Shown: piece after piece, positions 5,663 through 6,534 of the stretch
Layout: each line of letters begins with the position of its first letter
Numbering within the stretch: position 1 is the first letter of the stretch
Source: an uncultured Lachnospiraceae bacterium
GTDB taxonomy: Bacteria; Bacillota_A; Clostridia; Lachnospirales; Lachnospiraceae
Length of the DNA: 6,534 nt
NCBI GenBank assembly: GCA_902796775.1
Contig: CADBQK010000074.1
Location: 1-6,534 of the forward strand
Reading direction: 5' to 3'
The notes under the pieces: model-generated
Told to the model about the DNA's origin: nothing
What the model saw: only the letters and a program-made list of their open reading frames with translations
The model's database searches: none
Program-made: the position numbers and the translations under genes

Positions 5663-6382
5663 ATGTTATTCATGCCGGTTATGTCTGTTCTCTGGTTTTA
5701 TGTGATCCTGGCAGTCGCACCTGCCCTTCTTCTGCTTCGTTACGTCTACGGTCAGGATAAGATTGAAAAGGAACCCGGGTGGCTTTTGAGGAAACTGTTT
5801 TTCCGCGGAGTGCTCTCTGCTTTCCTTGCCATGGTATTGGAAGGAATCGGAAGCTGGATTCTCAGCAGCATCGGAATCGATTCTGGTCATTCCCTTTATC
5901 CGATCATTTCTTCCTTTTTCGTTATCGCTACCTCTGAAGAATGGAGTAAATATCTGCTGATGAGACGTGTTACCTGGAAGAGTCCGGATTTTAATTACCG
6001 TTTTGACGCTATCGTTTACGCAGTCACTACTTCCCTCGGATTCGCAGCCATGGAGAATGTGCTGTACGCATTTAATTACGGTCCGTCTGTACTGCTTGCC
6101 AGGGCACTGCTCTCGATTCCCGGCCACTGTGCATTCGGCGTGATATACGGCGTCCATTACGGCAAGGCCAAAGAATACGCCTCCTATGGAGAGGAAGGAC
6201 GTGCCCGCTCCCAGCTTCGCAAGGGTCTGCTTCTTGCTGTTTTCTTCCATGGTATGTACGATGCATGTGCCCTTACCGGCACTTCCCTGTCCATGCTTTT
6301 ATTTGCCATTGTTGTCATCCTGATCTATGTCACCCTTCTGAAAACAGTGAAGAAAGAATCACGCGAAGATATACCCGTTTAA
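5663..6382 (+). CDS. prsW: PrsW-family intramembrane metalloprotease
   Basis: The 239-residue, strongly hydrophobic protein has about seven probable membrane segments (roughly 8-26, 45-70, 77-92, 113-135, 142-165, 187-203, 208-228). The family motifs are all visible: EEWSK (92-96) with the paired glutamates, FAAMENVLY (127-135), H155 in GHCAFG, and FFHGMYD (194-200) with H196 and D200. In Bacillus subtilis PrsW makes the first cut in the anti-sigma factor RsiW in response to envelope stress; here the substrate is not known and no sigma or anti-sigma gene is present. The start is the ATG at 5663 because GGAGG lies seven bases upstream and the longer frame runs into the promoter. The divergent neighbour is a cell-wall L,D-transpeptidase, so a shared link to envelope condition is possible but unproven. 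The length is normal for the family and no catalytic residue appears to be missing. Confidence 0.93.
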   Translation: MLFMPVMSVLWFYVILAVAPALLLLRYVYGQDKIEKEPGWLLRKLFFRGVLSAFLAMVLEGIGSWILSSIGIDSGHSLYPIISSFFVIATSEEWSKYLLMRRVTWKSPDFNYRFDAIVYAVTTSLGFAAMENVLYAFNYGPSVLLARALLSIPGHCAFGVIYGVHYGKAKEYASYGEEGRARSQLRKGLLLAVFFHGMYDACALTGTSLSMLLFAIVVILIYVTLLKTVKKESREDIPV

Positions 6383-6389
6383 AAGCATT

Positions 6390-6413
6390 CTTTCCTGTCC
6401 TGAAACAGGAGAG
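6390..6413. other. Short hairpin after prsW without a T-tract
   Basis: CTTTCCTGT (6390-6398) pairs with ACAGGAGAG (6405-6413) around a six-base loop, with one wobble. It begins eight bases after the prsW stop codon. No T-run follows on the plus strand, so it is a weak terminator candidate, and transcription may continue into the frame at 6473. Confidence 0.35.
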
Positions 6414-6416
6414 ACA

Positions 6417-6425
6417 TGATATACT
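6417..6425 (+). promoter_or_regulatory. Candidate extended -10 promoter element
   Basis: TGATATACT fits the extended -10 pattern TGnTATAAT with one mismatch. No good -35 box lies at the right distance. It could start a transcript of the partial gene at 6473, but the site is short and chance occurrence is likely enough to keep this tentative. Confidence 0.25.
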
Positions 6426-6472
6426 AAAGTCATCTTTGCAGTGTCAGCTGCTTTAACAGCGGGATAGAAGGG

Positions 6473-6534
6473 ATGGGCAAAACAGCAGTGAAGTCAGAAA
6501 ACCGCAGACCTTACCTGAAGGACATTGTCCGGAA
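6473..6534 (+). CDS. Start of an unidentified gene, truncated by the window edge
   Basis: An ATG at 6473 opens a frame with no stop through the last base, giving MGKTAVKSENRRPYLKDIVR as the first 20 residues. A basic N-terminus ending in a RPYLKDIVR-type segment is seen at the beginning of some integral membrane proteins, but this is too short to assign a family. G-rich bases precede the ATG (GGG at 6461-6463 and AAGGG directly adjacent), so the ribosome site is not ideal and the GTG at codon 6 is an alternative start. It lies 90 bases after prsW on the same strand. It may be a real gene, but a chance open frame of this length cannot be excluded. Confidence 0.4.
   Translation, partial: MGKTAVKSENRRPYLKDIVR

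Noticed and set aside
5666..6250. Minus-strand open frame opposite prsW
   Set aside because: No recognisable domain, and it overlaps the motif-complete PrsW gene throughout.

Overview
The window looks like a chromosomal segment from a low-to-mid GC Firmicute, most likely class Clostridia and possibly Lachnospiraceae. This is inferred from the gene types (RsbU/SpoIIE-type phosphatase with a HAMP linker, long L,D-transpeptidase with an N-terminal anchor, PrsW protease), strong G-rich Shine-Dalgarno sites and consensus vegetative promoters. No rRNA, tRNA, CRISPR array, transposase or phage gene is visible.

Layout, left to right. (1) Bases 55-2628, minus strand: a two-gene operon in which a small membrane-anchored protein with an Mrr-type nuclease domain (1918-2499) precedes a membrane-bound SpoIIE/RsbU-type protein phosphatase (55-1872). 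Its promoter is at 2600-2628 and a terminator-like hairpin lies in the leader. A further minus-strand promoter overlaps the phosphatase stop codon and points out of the window. (2) Bases 2500-2877 hold no gene. This 378-base divergent spacer contains the operon promoter, the leader hairpin, a 73-base imperfect palindrome and a perfect-hexamer promoter for the plus-strand gene. (3) Bases 2878-3765, plus strand: a GarR-like beta-hydroxyacid dehydrogenase (tartronate semialdehyde reductase group). (4) Bases 3766-3881: a convergent spacer filled by an exact 35-bp inverted repeat that probably terminates the dehydrogenase transcript and resembles a mobile REP/BIME-type palindrome. (5) Bases 3882-5363, minus strand: a membrane-anchored L,D-transpeptidase with a GTG start. 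(6) Bases 5364-5662: a 299-base divergent spacer with an inverted repeat near the transpeptidase start and a clear promoter for the plus-strand gene. (7) Bases 5663-6382, plus strand: a PrsW-family intramembrane metalloprotease, followed by a weak extended -10 site and the first 20 codons of another reading frame that leaves the window.

Functional picture. Three of the four complete genes other than the dehydrogenase are membrane-anchored proteins acting in signalling or at the envelope (phosphatase signalling, cell-wall cross-linking, regulated intramembrane proteolysis), and the fourth is an anchored nuclease-like protein. The dehydrogenase appears to be a stand-alone metabolic gene. I see no single dedicated new system. 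The less ordinary points are the Mrr-like/phosphatase pairing, the two unrelated palindromes, the leader hairpin and the altered cofactor-selectivity site of the dehydrogenase.
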